A stretch of DNA of 64,000 nt, from NCBI RefSeq assembly GCF_004345665.1, contig NZ_SLWR01000010.1, positions 215,977 to 279,976 on the forward strand, read 5' to 3'. Numbering within the stretch: the stretch's first letter is position 1; each line of letters opens with the position of its first letter. Below, piece after piece: positions 50,222 through 58,480 of this stretch. Made by a program: the position numbers and the translations under genes. The DNA is from Kribbella antiqua (lineage in GTDB: Bacteria; Actinomycetota; Actinomycetes; Propionibacteriales; Kribbellaceae). The notes beneath the pieces are model-generated. The model saw only the letters and a program-made list of their open reading frames with translations. It ran no database searches and was not told the origin of the DNA.

Positions 50222-50247
50222 TACGAACGTAAGACATACGAACGTAA
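50222..50247 (+). promoter_or_regulatory. Direct repeats upstream of SDR gene
   Basis: TACGAACGTAA occurs at 50222-50232 and again at 50237-50247, in phase at 15 bases, within a locally AT-richer stretch just before the SDR ribosome site (AAGGGAG). This is a likely operator or promoter element; the nearby TetR regulator at 52249 is the obvious candidate binder. The rest of the spacer (49987-50221) shows no gene. Confidence 0.6.
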
Positions 50248-50269
50248 TTCAAACCAAGGGAGCCCCGTG

Positions 50270-51085
50270 ATGGCAGCAACTCGGCAGGTCGCGCTCGTAA
50301 CAGGTGCCACCTCAGGCATCGGCAAGGCGGCAGCGATCGCGCTGGCCGCCGCGGGCTTTGAGGTGATCGGAACCGGCCGCAACACCGCGCGCGCCACGCC
50401 GCCTGCCGGGGTGACCTACCTCGACCTCGACGTGACCAGCGACGAATCGGTCGCCTCAGCGGTCAAGCAGGTGATCGACCGGTTCGGCCGCGTCGACGTC
50501 CTGGTCAACAACGCCGGCGTCGGCTCAACCGGCGCAGCCGAGGAGTTCTCGATCACCCAGACGCAGGACATCTTCGACATCAACGTCTACGGCGTCATGC
50601 GGATGACCAAGGCGGTCCTGCCGCACATGCGCGCCCAGGGCCGCGGACGCATCATCAACGTCTCGTCCCTCAGCGGGTTCGTTCCCAGCCCGTTCATGAC
50701 CGTCTATGTCTCGACCAAGCACGCGGTCGAGGGCTACTCCCAGTCGCTGGACCACGAGGTGCGCGAGTACGGCGTCCGGGTCCTGCTCGTCGAGCCCGGC
50801 CCGATCAACACTCCGTTCGCAGGCCACAGCGTGGAGGCCGACACCCCCATGCCGCTGTACGCGGCGGGACGCCGCAACTACGACGAGCTGCTGGAGAAGA
50901 ACCTCAGCAGCGGCGACGACCCCGCCGTCGTCGCCAAGGTGATCGTCGCGGCGGCCACCGACCGGAACCCGAAACTACGGCGCACCGCCGGCACGACCGC
51001 CCGGACCATCAACGCGGTGTACCGCGTCGCCCCGGCCCGGGTCTTCGACCGCGTCATCCGCAGATTCAACCGGATGCCGACCTGA
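50270..51085 (+). CDS. Short-chain dehydrogenase/reductase
   Basis: This is a 271-residue classical SDR. The cofactor motif is TGATSGIGKAAA, NNAGVG follows, the catalytic Ser is in INVSSLSGFV and the Tyr-Lys pair in YVSTKHAVEGYSQSLDHEV; PGPINTPF comes after. The ATG at 50270 follows AAGGGAG. Basic residues after the first strand (GTGRNTAR) suggest NADP preference. Substrate unknown. Part of its sequence (50713-50809) is repeated in degenerate form at 52113-52195 beyond the next gene, pointing to rearrangement around this locus. Confidence 0.93.
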   Translation: MAATRQVALVTGATSGIGKAAAIALAAAGFEVIGTGRNTARATPPAGVTYLDLDVTSDESVASAVKQVIDRFGRVDVLVNNAGVGSTGAAEEFSITQTQDIFDINVYGVMRMTKAVLPHMRAQGRGRIINVSSLSGFVPSPFMTVYVSTKHAVEGYSQSLDHEVREYGVRVLLVEPGPINTPFAGHSVEADTPMPLYAAGRRNYDELLEKNLSSGDDPAVVAKVIVAAATDRNPKLRRTAGTTARTINAVYRVAPARVFDRVIRRFNRMPT

Positions 51086-51136
51086 TCGCCCGCCTTGGGT
51101 CCGTCGGGGAGATTGACAACCACGGAGAGACAAATC

Positions 51137-52096
51137 ATGACGTCCGAAGCCAAAACAGGACTGGAAATAGAAGAACACGGCACGACCTTGATTGTGCGCA
51201 TTGATGGCGGCGAGCATGCGCTGCTGGATCCAGGCATGGCGGCTCAACTCGGCAGACTCGTCGACAGGGCTGACAAGGATCCCAGCATCCACGCCGTCGT
51301 GTTCACGGGAGCCCATCCCGACCGATTCTTGAGCCACGCAGACATCACCTGGCTCCAAGAGGGCGGTGTCGGGTTTCCACCCATCAATACCCGTACGGCG
51401 GGGTTTGTCTTTCGCCTAGCGACCGCTGTCAACAAGATGCCGGGCATCAGGTCACTCGCGGGCAAGACCAAGCTGAAGACCCTCCTGCAACTGGATGGCC
51501 TGCACGCGACGTTCCTGAAGATGAACGCGAGCGGCACCATCTTCATCGCGGCACTCAACGGCTCGGCGCTCGCCATCGGCGCGGAATTCGCCTGGGCATG
51601 TGATGTGCGGATCATGGCAGATGGAGACTTTGTCATCGGCCTGACCGAGGTGCTGCTCGCGCTCACCCCGGGCGGCGGGGGTTCCCAGCGATTGACTCGC
51701 TTGATCGGCTCCCGGCAATCGCTGGCCGCGATCCTTGAGGGCAAGCCGTTCACCCCTGCAGAAGCCCTCGCGCTCGGTGCTGTCGACGAAGTGGTACCGC
51801 AGAACAGGGTGCTTGAGCGCGCGATTGAGCGAGCTGAATACCTGAGCCTGCGGTCGAAGAAGTCGCTCGGGGCGATCAAGCGGTCGGTGTACTTCGGCGC
51901 CTCGATGCCGCTGTTGGACGGCCTGCAGCTCGAGCACGCGGAGTTCCTCGTGAGGGATCAGGCCAAAGAAGCCCAGCAGCGGATGCTCGAATACGTCGTC
52001 GCAACGGAAGCGACAGGCGACCTGCCCTTGCTGGACCCCAAGACGTACGCCCGCGCACTGCGCGAGGGTCGCATCGGCGGCGGTTCAAACGAATAG
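51137..52096 (+). CDS. Enoyl-CoA hydratase/isomerase-family protein, probably acquired
   Basis: This is a 319-residue crotonase-fold protein. NGSALAIGAEFAWACDVRIMADGDFVIGLTEVLLALTPGGGGSQRLTRLIG carries the oxyanion loop and the catalytic Glu region, and FTPAEALALGAVDEVVP is the family's C-terminal motif. It has an insertion around FPPINTRTAGFVF compared with short hydratases. Third codon positions show noticeably more A/T than neighbouring genes (for example the opening residues EAKTGLEIEEHG). With the SDR relic just downstream this suggests transfer into the SDR/TetR locus. The ATG at 51137 follows GGAGAGAC. Confidence 0.87.
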   Translation: MTSEAKTGLEIEEHGTTLIVRIDGGEHALLDPGMAAQLGRLVDRADKDPSIHAVVFTGAHPDRFLSHADITWLQEGGVGFPPINTRTAGFVFRLATAVNKMPGIRSLAGKTKLKTLLQLDGLHATFLKMNASGTIFIAALNGSALAIGAEFAWACDVRIMADGDFVIGLTEVLLALTPGGGGSQRLTRLIGSRQSLAAILEGKPFTPAEALALGAVDEVVPQNRVLERAIERAEYLSLRSKKSLGAIKRSVYFGASMPLLDGLQLEHAEFLVRDQAKEAQQRMLEYVVATEATGDLPLLDPKTYARALREGRIGGGSNE

Positions 52097-52112
52097 AACG
52101 AACCACTCATAC

Positions 52113-52195
52113 AACAAGGCGGCCGAGGGCTACTCCGGGTCGCTGGACAACGAGGTCCGAGCACGGCGTCCCGGAACCTCGTCGAGCCGGGCGGC
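52113..52195 (+). pseudogene. Degenerate fragment of a second SDR copy
   Basis: This stretch matches 50713-50809 of the SDR gene: GAGGGCTACTCC, GTCGCTGGAC, ACGAGGT, ACGGCGTCC and CTCGTCGAGCC occur in the same order. Small deletions disrupt the frame. It corresponds to the SDR segment just after the catalytic Tyr-Lys. It has no start or stop context and is a relic. Confidence 0.75.
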
Positions 52196-52248
52196 ACACT
52201 GACCTTGGCCAGCGGAGCCAAGCCCCGACCGAGCTGGAGGAGGAACGC

Positions 52249-52842
52249 GTGGTGCGGTACACGAAAGAACACAAGCAGGAGACCAGGCAGCGGATCATCG
52301 CCACCGCCGGTCGACGGCTCAAGCGGGACGGCATCGACGGCTCCGGAGTCGCGACGCTCATGAAGGACGCGGGCCTGACCAACGGCGCCTTCTACGCCCA
52401 CTTCGAATCCAAGGACAGCCTCGTCGCCGCCGCGATCGCCAACGAACTGGACACACTGCACGCGAACCTCGTCGCGCAGGCCGAGCCCGGCCGAGCCGGC
52501 CTCGAACAGATCGTGCGCTGGTACCTCTCGCCCGACCACCGGGACAACCCCGTCGACGGCTGCCCCAACGCCGCCCTGCTCGACGAGATCGCGCGCAGCG
52601 GCGACGACGCAATCAGGCAGGCCTACACCGACGGCGTGCTGGTCGTCATCGACGGCCTCGCCGCCCGCATGACACCCGAGGATCCGGCCTCGGCCCGCGT
52701 GAAGGCGCTCAGCCTCCTCGGCCTGATGGTCGGGACGCTACAACTCGCCCGGGCTCTGACCGACCGACAGCTCTCCGACAACCTCCTGGAGCAGGGCCTC
52801 CGCAATGCCTTGGCCCTGGTAGACGCTGAGCTCGGAGCATGA
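52249..52842 (+). CDS. TetR-family transcriptional regulator
   Basis: This is a 197-residue regulator. The DNA-binding N-terminus is KEHKQETRQRIIATAGRRLKRDGIDGSGVATLMKDAGLTNGAFYAHFESKDSLVAAAI, a classic TetR helix-turn-helix with GAFYAHFxSKDSL. The C-terminal domain (LEQIVRWYLSPDHRDNPVDGCPNAALLDEIARSG) matches the group often found with reductases. A strong GGAGGAGG precedes tandem GTG codons; the first at 52249 is used. It follows the SDR relic, suggesting that an SDR-TetR pair was the ancestral arrangement. Confidence 0.92.
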   Translation: MVRYTKEHKQETRQRIIATAGRRLKRDGIDGSGVATLMKDAGLTNGAFYAHFESKDSLVAAAIANELDTLHANLVAQAEPGRAGLEQIVRWYLSPDHRDNPVDGCPNAALLDEIARSGDDAIRQAYTDGVLVVIDGLAARMTPEDPASARVKALSLLGLMVGTLQLARALTDRQLSDNLLEQGLRNALALVDAELGA

Positions 52843-52888
52843 CCCGGCATCTGCTTCTGGGACGGCGTGGATCTTGGGAGCCGGGTCA
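52840..52888. terminator. Possible hairpin between TetR and aldo/keto reductase
   Basis: TGACCCGGC (52840-52848) and GCCGGGTCA (52880-52888) are exact inverted repeats with a 31-base loop between two convergent genes, including both stop codon regions. The long loop and absent T-tract make terminator activity uncertain. Confidence 0.4.
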
Positions 52889-53716
52889 GGACCACCATTT
52901 CTGGTTTCGGGACAATGCGTCGGCGGTCTGGTTGGTGGTGTCGAGGGCGTCGAGTGCCGCCATGGACTCGTCGTCGAGTTCGAAGTCGAGGACGTCGAAG
53001 TTTTGGTCGATGCGGTCGTGGTGGGTTGACTTGGGGATGACCGACAAGCGCTTCTGGAGTGCCCAGCGGATGAGGACTTGGGCGGGGGTGCGGTCGGTGG
53101 CGGATGCGATCCGGGCGACGACCGGGTCGCCGAGGTGGCGGCCGGTGCCGAGTGGGCTGTAGGCCTGCGCGAGTACGTTCGCGTCCTCGCAGGCATCGAC
53201 AAGGCCTCGGCGGTATTCGAAGGGGCTGAACTGGATCTGGTTGACCGCGGGCTGGATCTGGCTGACCTTGGAGAGCTCCTGGAGCTCGGAGGCGCTGAAG
53301 TTCGAGATGCCGATGGCTTTGGTCAGGCCGGCTTCAACGGCCGCCTCCATGCCGGGCCAAGCCCACGTCGGGCCACCCTGCGGCCAGTGGATCAGGTAGA
53401 GGTCGAGGTACTCGGTTCCGAGGCGGGCCAAGCTCTTCTCCGCCTCGACCCGCGCGTCCTTGCCGCCCGGGTAGAACTTCGTGGTGAGGAAGATTTCCTC
53501 CCGCGGGATCCCACTGCTGGCGATCGCCCGCCCCACACTCGTCTCGTTCCGGTACGCCTGGGCCGTGTCGATCAGCCGATACCCCTTCTCCAGCGCCCAC
53601 GTGACCGCCTGCTCACACTCCCGGCCGTCCCGCACCTGCCACACTCCCAACCCAAGCAGCGGAATCTCCGCACCATTCGAGAGTGTCCGAGTCGGCCCTG
53701 CGCTGTTAGCGGTCAT
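52886..53716 (-). CDS. Aldo/keto reductase
   Basis: This is a 276-residue barrel reductase. GVWQVRDGRECEQAVTWALEKGYRLIDTAQAYRNE supplies the catalytic Asp and Tyr. LTTKFYPG carries the catalytic Lys and YLIHWPQGG the His. NADPH binding is indicated by IPKSTHHDRIDQNFDVLDFEL. It is close to 2,5-diketogluconate reductase-like enzymes of broad carbonyl specificity. The ATG at 53716 is used. It stands alone between the TetR gene and the mutase. The physiological substrate is not deducible. Confidence 0.93.
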   Translation of the reverse strand: MTANSAGPTRTLSNGAEIPLLGLGVWQVRDGRECEQAVTWALEKGYRLIDTAQAYRNETSVGRAIASSGIPREEIFLTTKFYPGGKDARVEAEKSLARLGTEYLDLYLIHWPQGGPTWAWPGMEAAVEAGLTKAIGISNFSASELQELSKVSQIQPAVNQIQFSPFEYRRGLVDACEDANVLAQAYSPLGTGRHLGDPVVARIASATDRTPAQVLIRWALQKRLSVIPKSTHHDRIDQNFDVLDFELDDESMAALDALDTTNQTADALSRNQKWWS

Positions 53717-53785
53717 GTACTCCTTCTACCACGCCCGCAAAGCACGGCGGAGGAGCGGCGGGTGGCACGTGTGGGAAGGAAATTC

Positions 53786-55765
53786 CTACAGTTTGTTGGC
53801 TCGGCGGATGACGTCGACGACGTCGGACATCATGCCGGTCAGGTCGTAGTCCTTGGGGGTGTAGACGGCGGCGACGCCGGCTGCCTGCAGGGCTCGGGCG
53901 TCGGCGTCGGGGACTATGCCGCCTACGACGACTGGGACGTCTTCGAGACCGGCTTCCCGCAGGCCCGCGACTACCTGGGGGACCAGTTCCATGTGGGAGC
54001 CGGACAGGATGGAGAGGCCGACGCAGTGCACGTCCTCGGCGACCGCAGCGGCGACGATCTGCTCGGGGGTCAGCCGGATGCCTTGATAAATCACCTCGAA
54101 GCCGACGTCACGCGCGCGTACGGCGACCTGCTCAGCACCGTTCGAATGACCGTCCAAACCGGGCTTGCCAACCAGGAATCGCAACCGCCCACCCAACTCC
54201 GAGGACGTCGCAGAGACCTTCGCGCGTACGGCGGCAATCGCCTCGCCACCGCCGGAGACGCCAACCGAGCCGGACACCCCGGTCGGCGCGCGGTACTCGC
54301 CGAACATCTCGCGCAGAACCCCAGCCCACTCCCCCGTCGTCACCCCCGCACGGGCGCACTCCAGGGTCGCCGGCATCAGGTTGTCCGTCCCCTTCGCCAC
54401 CTCACGCAGCTTCAGAAGCGCCGCCTCGACTGCCCCCGAATCCCGCGAGGAGCGCCACGAGACCAGCGATTCCAAAGCAGCCGATTCGGCCGCCGGATCG
54501 ACCGTCTGGATGGCGGTGTCGAGGTCGGCGGTCAGCGGCGACGGCTCGGTGTTCTCGAACTTGTTCACGCCGACGACGACCTGCTCGCCTGACTCGATCC
54601 GCTGCCGGCGTTCGGCGTGCGATGCCACCAACGCCTGCTTCAAGTAGCCGCTCTCTACAGCCGCGACCGCGCCGCCCATCGCCTGCACGCGATCGATCTC
54701 CTCACGCGCACCGTCGACCAACGAGGAAACCTTCGCCGTGATCACGTGCGAGCCGTCGAAGATGTCGTCGTACTCGAGCAAATCGGACTCGTAAGCCAAC
54801 ACTTGCTGCATCCGCAGCGACCACTGCTGGTCCCACGGCCGCGGCAATCCCAAAGCCTCGTTCCAGGCCGGCAGTTGCACGGCCCGTGCACGGGCGTTCT
54901 TCGACAACGTCACGCCGAGCATCTCGAGCACGATCCGCTGGACGTTGTTCTCCGGCTGCGCCTCCGTCAACCCGAGCGAGTTCACCTGTACGCCGTACCG
55001 CAGCCGCCTGGCCTTCGGGTCCGAAACGCCGTACCGATCCAAAGTCAGCTCGTCCCAGAGCTGGACGAACGCGCGCATCTTGCACGTCTCCTCGATGAAC
55101 CGCACCCCGGCGTTCACGAAGAACGAGATCCGCTGGACGACGTCACCGAACCGCTCCGGCGGCACCTGACCGCCGTCCCGGACCCGGTCCAGTACGGCGA
55201 TCGCAGTCGACAGCGCGAACGCGAGCTCCTGCACGGGGGTCGCGCCGGCCTCCTGCAGGTGGTAGCTGCAGATGTTGATCGGGTTCCACTTCGGCATCTG
55301 AGCGACCGTGTACGCGATCAGATCCGTGGTCAGCCGCAGCGAGGCGTCCGGCGGGAACGCGTACGTGCCGCGCGACAGGTACTCCTTCACGATGTCGTTC
55401 TGCGTCGTACCGGTCAGCTCGGACGGCAGCGCGCCCTGCTCCTGCGCGGCGACCTGGTAGAGCGCGAGCAGCCACATCGCGGTGGCGTTGATCGTCATCG
55501 ACGTGTTCATCTGCGCGAGCGGGATCTGGTCGAACAGCGCGCGGACGTCACCGAGATGAGCGATCGGTACGCCGACCTTGCCGACCTCACCCTTCGCCAG
55601 CGGGTGATCGGCGTCGTACCCGGTTTGCGTGGGCAGGTCGAAGGCGACCGACAAGCCCGTCTGCCCCTTGGCCAGGTTCCGCCGGAACAACGCGTTCGAC
55701 TCCGCCGCCGACGAATGCCCCGCATACGTCCGCATCACCCACGGCCGATCCTTCTCGGTAGCCAT
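53786..55765 (-). CDS. meaA: B12-dependent acyl-CoA mutase, MeaA/ethylmalonyl-CoA mutase type
   Basis: This 659-residue single-chain mutase has a catalytic barrel (about 20-500) beginning DRPWVMRTYAGHSSAAESNALFRRNLAKGQTGLSVAFDLPTQTGYD. The cobalamin domain at the C-terminus carries GLDGHSNGAEQVAVRARDVGFEV, the D-x-H-x-x-G base-off motif, then LSILSGSH and VVVGGIVP. Its N-terminal motif and length fit MeaA/Ecm rather than the two-subunit methylmalonyl-CoA mutase. It would interconvert ethylmalonyl-CoA and methylsuccinyl-CoA in the ethylmalonyl-CoA pathway; the partner carboxylase/reductase is not nearby. The ATG at 55765 is preferred over an upstream in-frame start. Confidence 0.92.
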   Translation of the reverse strand: MATEKDRPWVMRTYAGHSSAAESNALFRRNLAKGQTGLSVAFDLPTQTGYDADHPLAKGEVGKVGVPIAHLGDVRALFDQIPLAQMNTSMTINATAMWLLALYQVAAQEQGALPSELTGTTQNDIVKEYLSRGTYAFPPDASLRLTTDLIAYTVAQMPKWNPINICSYHLQEAGATPVQELAFALSTAIAVLDRVRDGGQVPPERFGDVVQRISFFVNAGVRFIEETCKMRAFVQLWDELTLDRYGVSDPKARRLRYGVQVNSLGLTEAQPENNVQRIVLEMLGVTLSKNARARAVQLPAWNEALGLPRPWDQQWSLRMQQVLAYESDLLEYDDIFDGSHVITAKVSSLVDGAREEIDRVQAMGGAVAAVESGYLKQALVASHAERRQRIESGEQVVVGVNKFENTEPSPLTADLDTAIQTVDPAAESAALESLVSWRSSRDSGAVEAALLKLREVAKGTDNLMPATLECARAGVTTGEWAGVLREMFGEYRAPTGVSGSVGVSGGGEAIAAVRAKVSATSSELGGRLRFLVGKPGLDGHSNGAEQVAVRARDVGFEVIYQGIRLTPEQIVAAAVAEDVHCVGLSILSGSHMELVPQVVAGLREAGLEDVPVVVGGIVPDADARALQAAGVAAVYTPKDYDLTGMMSDVVDVIRRANKL

Positions 55766-55840
55766 GTACCCGAGAGTAGGACCGTGTGCCCTTGTGAGTC
55801 CCCCGCTCGTGACCGGTGTCACCAGCGGTGTGGATCACAG

Positions 55841-56209
55841 TCAGGCGCTGATGGGCAGAGGGTTTCTTTCGACGTGCAGGATGCGGTGGAGCCGCGTGAC
55901 CGCGAGGATGCGGACGACTGACGGCACCGGGTGCCACAGCACCAGTTGACGGCCCAGGATCTGCGTACGGCGATGTGCGGCGACCAGCAGGCCGAGGCCG
56001 GAGGCGTCGACCGCGTCCACTTCCTCGAGGTCGACGATGACGTCGCCGTCGGAGCTGTCGATCACCCGGTTCAGCGTCTGCCGGACGTCGCCGACGGACC
56101 GAACATCCAGGATTCCGGTCAGATGCACCACATTGCCCTCGACCGGGTTATCCGGTGTCGGGAACTGTTGGTTTTTGTTGTCTGAATCGTCGTGGGTCGG
56201 TGCGAGCAT
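55841..56209 (-). CDS. STAS-domain protein (anti-sigma factor antagonist-like)
   Basis: This is a 122-residue protein. After a polar N-terminus (about 25 residues) a single STAS domain follows: VVHLTGILDVRSVGDVRQTLNRVIDSSDGDVIVDLEEVDAVDASGLGLLVAAHRRTQ, with the phosphorylatable Ser in DASGLG. Such proteins bind anti-sigma kinases to free a sigma factor. The kinase is not adjacent. The ATG at 56209 follows GAGGGCA. It is divergent from a small membrane protein with a 127-base spacer. Confidence 0.9.
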   Translation of the reverse strand: MLAPTHDDSDNKNQQFPTPDNPVEGNVVHLTGILDVRSVGDVRQTLNRVIDSSDGDVIVDLEEVDAVDASGLGLLVAAHRRTQILGRQLVLWHPVPSVVRILAVTRLHRILHVERNPLPISA

Positions 56210-56336
56210 GTCCGTGCCCTCCGCTCTCCCGGCGGCCCCCGAGTCATCGGCCGCACTGCAGCGTCTTGTGTTGGTAAAGACTCCCCGGCGACGCGGAAGG
56301 TTGCCAAGACCTCGCGAGGTTTTATTTCGCGAGACA

Positions 56337-56669
56337 ATGTTGTACGTGTTCCGTGAGGAGTACTTCATCTTCCCGATCGTGGCCGCCGCCTTGATCGGGG
56401 CCGTCGTACTGCTCTGTCGCTGGGCATTCTCCCGGGCCAAGGGCGGATCGCTGGTACGACGCACCGACTACTCCCCGGCCCGTCCGGACAGTTTCGGGCT
56501 GCTGGTGGTCATCTACACCACCCGGACCTACGACGACGCACGCCGTACGGCGGAACGCCTGACACATCAGCGGATCCGCGCCACCACCGCCCGCACCACC
56601 GACGGCTGGAGCGTCTACGTCTGGCCCGCCGACGAGACCGCGGCCCGCGAATTCCTCAGAGCGTCCTGA
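56337..56669 (+). CDS. Small single-pass membrane protein
   Basis: This is a 110-residue protein with one transmembrane segment (about 9-30) and a basic C-terminal domain. GLLVVIYTTRTYDDARRTAERLTHQRIRATTARTTDGWSVYVWPADETAAREFL resembles DUF2007-like signal-transducing domains by its repeated alternation and terminal Asp-Glu-Ala helix; I am not certain. The ATG at 56337 is the first start after the divergent promoter region, where CTCGCG and CGCGAG form a small inverted repeat. Function unknown. Confidence 0.7.
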   Translation: MLYVFREEYFIFPIVAAALIGAVVLLCRWAFSRAKGGSLVRRTDYSPARPDSFGLLVVIYTTRTYDDARRTAERLTHQRIRATTARTTDGWSVYVWPADETAAREFLRAS

Positions 56670-56819
56670 GCCCACGCAAGCCGCGAAGCTCCCGCCGGAT
56701 GACCTCCGGAGAGCGTTCTCGCGCGTCTTCTCACGACGGACCGGGGTCGCGAGAAGGGGGTTGGGGACATCGGGCAAGAAGTGGGTGTGCCGACCGGCGC
56801 ACCAGACGTGAGGAGTTCG

Positions 56820-57437
56820 ATGACGCCCGACCTGGCCTTGGCGACGCTTGCGTTCCCGCTGCCGGCCGCCGTACCGGCCGGCCAGACCGACGAGGACGGC
56901 TGGGTGCTGGAAGCCTCGGTCCGGGAGCCGGATCGGTTCACGCAGATCTTCGACAAGTACTTCGGTCAGGTGCACTCGTACGTCGCTCGCCGCCTCGGGA
57001 CCGACATCGCGGACGACCTGGCGGCGGAGACGTTCCTGATCGCGTTCCGGCAGCGCGAGCGCTTCGATCGTCGTACGGGCGCAGTCCGGGCCTGGCTGTA
57101 CGGCATCGCGACGAACCTGATCCGCCGGCACCGCCGCGACGAGCTCCGCGCGTGGCGAGCGCTCGCGAAACTCCCACCGCCGACGCCGACCACCGGACAC
57201 GAGGACCGCATCGCCGCGCAGGTCACCGCACAAGCCGCGAGCCGCGAACTCGCCGCCGCCCTCGCGAAGGTCTCCACCAAGGACCGCGAAGTGCTGCTAC
57301 TCGTCGCCCTCGGCCAGCTCACGTACGACGAAGTGGCCGCCGCGCTGGGCATCGCGTACGGAACGGTCTGCTCCCGGCTCTCCCGGGCCCGCCGCGTGAT
57401 CCGCAAGTCCCTCCCGAACCCGACAGGTGACGCCTGA
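56820..57437 (+). CDS. ECF-type RNA polymerase sigma factor
   Basis: This is a 205-residue sigma factor. Region 2 spans FTQIFDKYFGQVHSYVARRLGTDIADDLAAETFLIAFRQRERFD and RAWLYGIATNLIRRHRR. Region 4 is ELAAALAKVSTKDREVLLLVALGQLTYDEVAAALGIAYGTVCSRLSRARRVIRKSL. Regions 1 and 3 are missing, as in ECF sigmas. The ATG at 56820 sits 5 bases after GAGGAG and excludes 13 poorly supported upstream codons. It overlaps the next gene by ATGA and probably controls the downstream CU044_5270-type genes and protease. Confidence 0.93.
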   Translation: MTPDLALATLAFPLPAAVPAGQTDEDGWVLEASVREPDRFTQIFDKYFGQVHSYVARRLGTDIADDLAAETFLIAFRQRERFDRRTGAVRAWLYGIATNLIRRHRRDELRAWRALAKLPPPTPTTGHEDRIAAQVTAQAASRELAAALAKVSTKDREVLLLVALGQLTYDEVAAALGIAYGTVCSRLSRARRVIRKSLPNPTGDA

Positions 57438-57616
57438 TGAACGAGCTCGAGTCCATCCGCAAGGCGTTCCCGGAGACGGATGGCCCGTCCCCCGAAGCAG
57501 CCGCCGCCGCGCGCCGCCAGGTGGAAGCACTGATCCGCGAGTTTCCGGAACAAAATCTGCACGGAGCGACGATTTCCGGAAAGCAGCACGCGCGGGGTGG
57601 GTGGGGACCGCAGTGA
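57437..57616 (+). CDS. N-terminal piece of CU044_5270-type sigma partner
   Basis: This is a 59-residue acidic-then-basic cytosolic segment ([39 protein letters not shown]) whose ATG overlaps the sigma stop. Its opening matches the N-terminus of CU044_5270-family membrane proteins encoded after ECF sigma genes. It ends at TGA 57614-57616 just where the family would reach its membrane helix. The helix and the rest lie in the -1 frame. It is either the 5-prime half of a frameshifted gene or a genuine separate peptide. Confidence 0.6.
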   Translation: MNELESIRKAFPETDGPSPEAAAAARRQVEALIREFPEQNLHGATISGKQHARGGWGPQ

Positions 57617-58443
57617 CCGCGGTTGCCGCGGTGGTGACGGTCGTGGTCTTGGGCGTGCCGCTGGTTCAGGGGACTGGGGGCGATGCGGGGGTCGCGCCGC
57701 CAACGGTGACGCCGACCGCGCCACGACTCGCCACCGCGAGCCAGGTGTTGCTGTGGGCGGCGGTCCAGCAGGAAGTGGACGAGAAGGTCTCCGGGAAGTT
57801 CTTCCGGGTGCGCAGTCTGTACGTCAGTCGAAACCAGCGCAGGACGATCAGCGAGAGCTGGATGCCGGCCAAGCGAGGACGCCAGTCGTGGTTCGGCTGG
57901 GTCGACCTCGTCGACCATCCCAAACCGAACCTGAACAAGATGTCCTTCGCCGAGGTTCCGCCCGGCTACTACTTGACCGGGGACAAGCCGCTCAGCGCGC
58001 AACAGATCGCGGCGCTGCCGACTGACCCGGTCAAGCTGCGTGCCCTCCTCGCCAGCGCCGCCGGCCCCGGCGCGTCGGCCGACCAACTGAACTACACCGT
58101 CTTCACCGCCGCGGGCCGACTGTTGTTCGAGATGCCCTCGCCGCCGAAGCTCCGGGGCGCGGCGCTCCGCGTCCTCGCCGCCCTGCCAGACACCAAGGTC
58201 CGCGCGGACGTCAAGGACCCGATCGGTCGCACCGGCACCGAGATCAGCATCGACGTCGACCTGTCCAGGCCGGGCGCGAACGCGACGATCTACAGGTTCG
58301 GCGACGCCAAGTTCATCATCGACCCGGCCACCGGCCGGCTGCTGAGCTCGGTCGTCAGCGGCCCGAAGCCGCTCACCACCGTCGTCCTCGAATCCGGCTG
58401 GACCGACGAGACCCCCACGGCTCCCGCCCCAGCGATCCGCTGA
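57613..58443 (+). CDS. CU044_5270-type membrane protein, C-terminal piece
   Basis: From a GTG that overlaps the preceding TGA (GTGA), this frame encodes 276 residues. A membrane helix (VTAVAAVVTVVVLGVPLV) is followed by an external domain with family motifs FRVRSLYVSRNQRRTISESWMPAKRG, GDKPLSAQQIAALPTDP and RLLFEMPSPPKLRGAALRVLAALPDTKV, ending near DPATGRLLSSV. Without the upstream piece there is no cytosolic sigma-binding segment. A one-base indel near 57560-57610 would restore a single protein of about 335 residues. Probably a sigma-linked membrane regulator or sensor. Confidence 0.75.
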   Translation: MTAVAAVVTVVVLGVPLVQGTGGDAGVAPPTVTPTAPRLATASQVLLWAAVQQEVDEKVSGKFFRVRSLYVSRNQRRTISESWMPAKRGRQSWFGWVDLVDHPKPNLNKMSFAEVPPGYYLTGDKPLSAQQIAALPTDPVKLRALLASAAGPGASADQLNYTVFTAAGRLLFEMPSPPKLRGAALRVLAALPDTKVRADVKDPIGRTGTEISIDVDLSRPGANATIYRFGDAKFIIDPATGRLLSSVVSGPKPLTTVVLESGWTDETPTAPAPAIR

Positions 58444-58480
58444 CCTCAAGCCCCACTCGAGCCACTACGAGAGGTGAACT

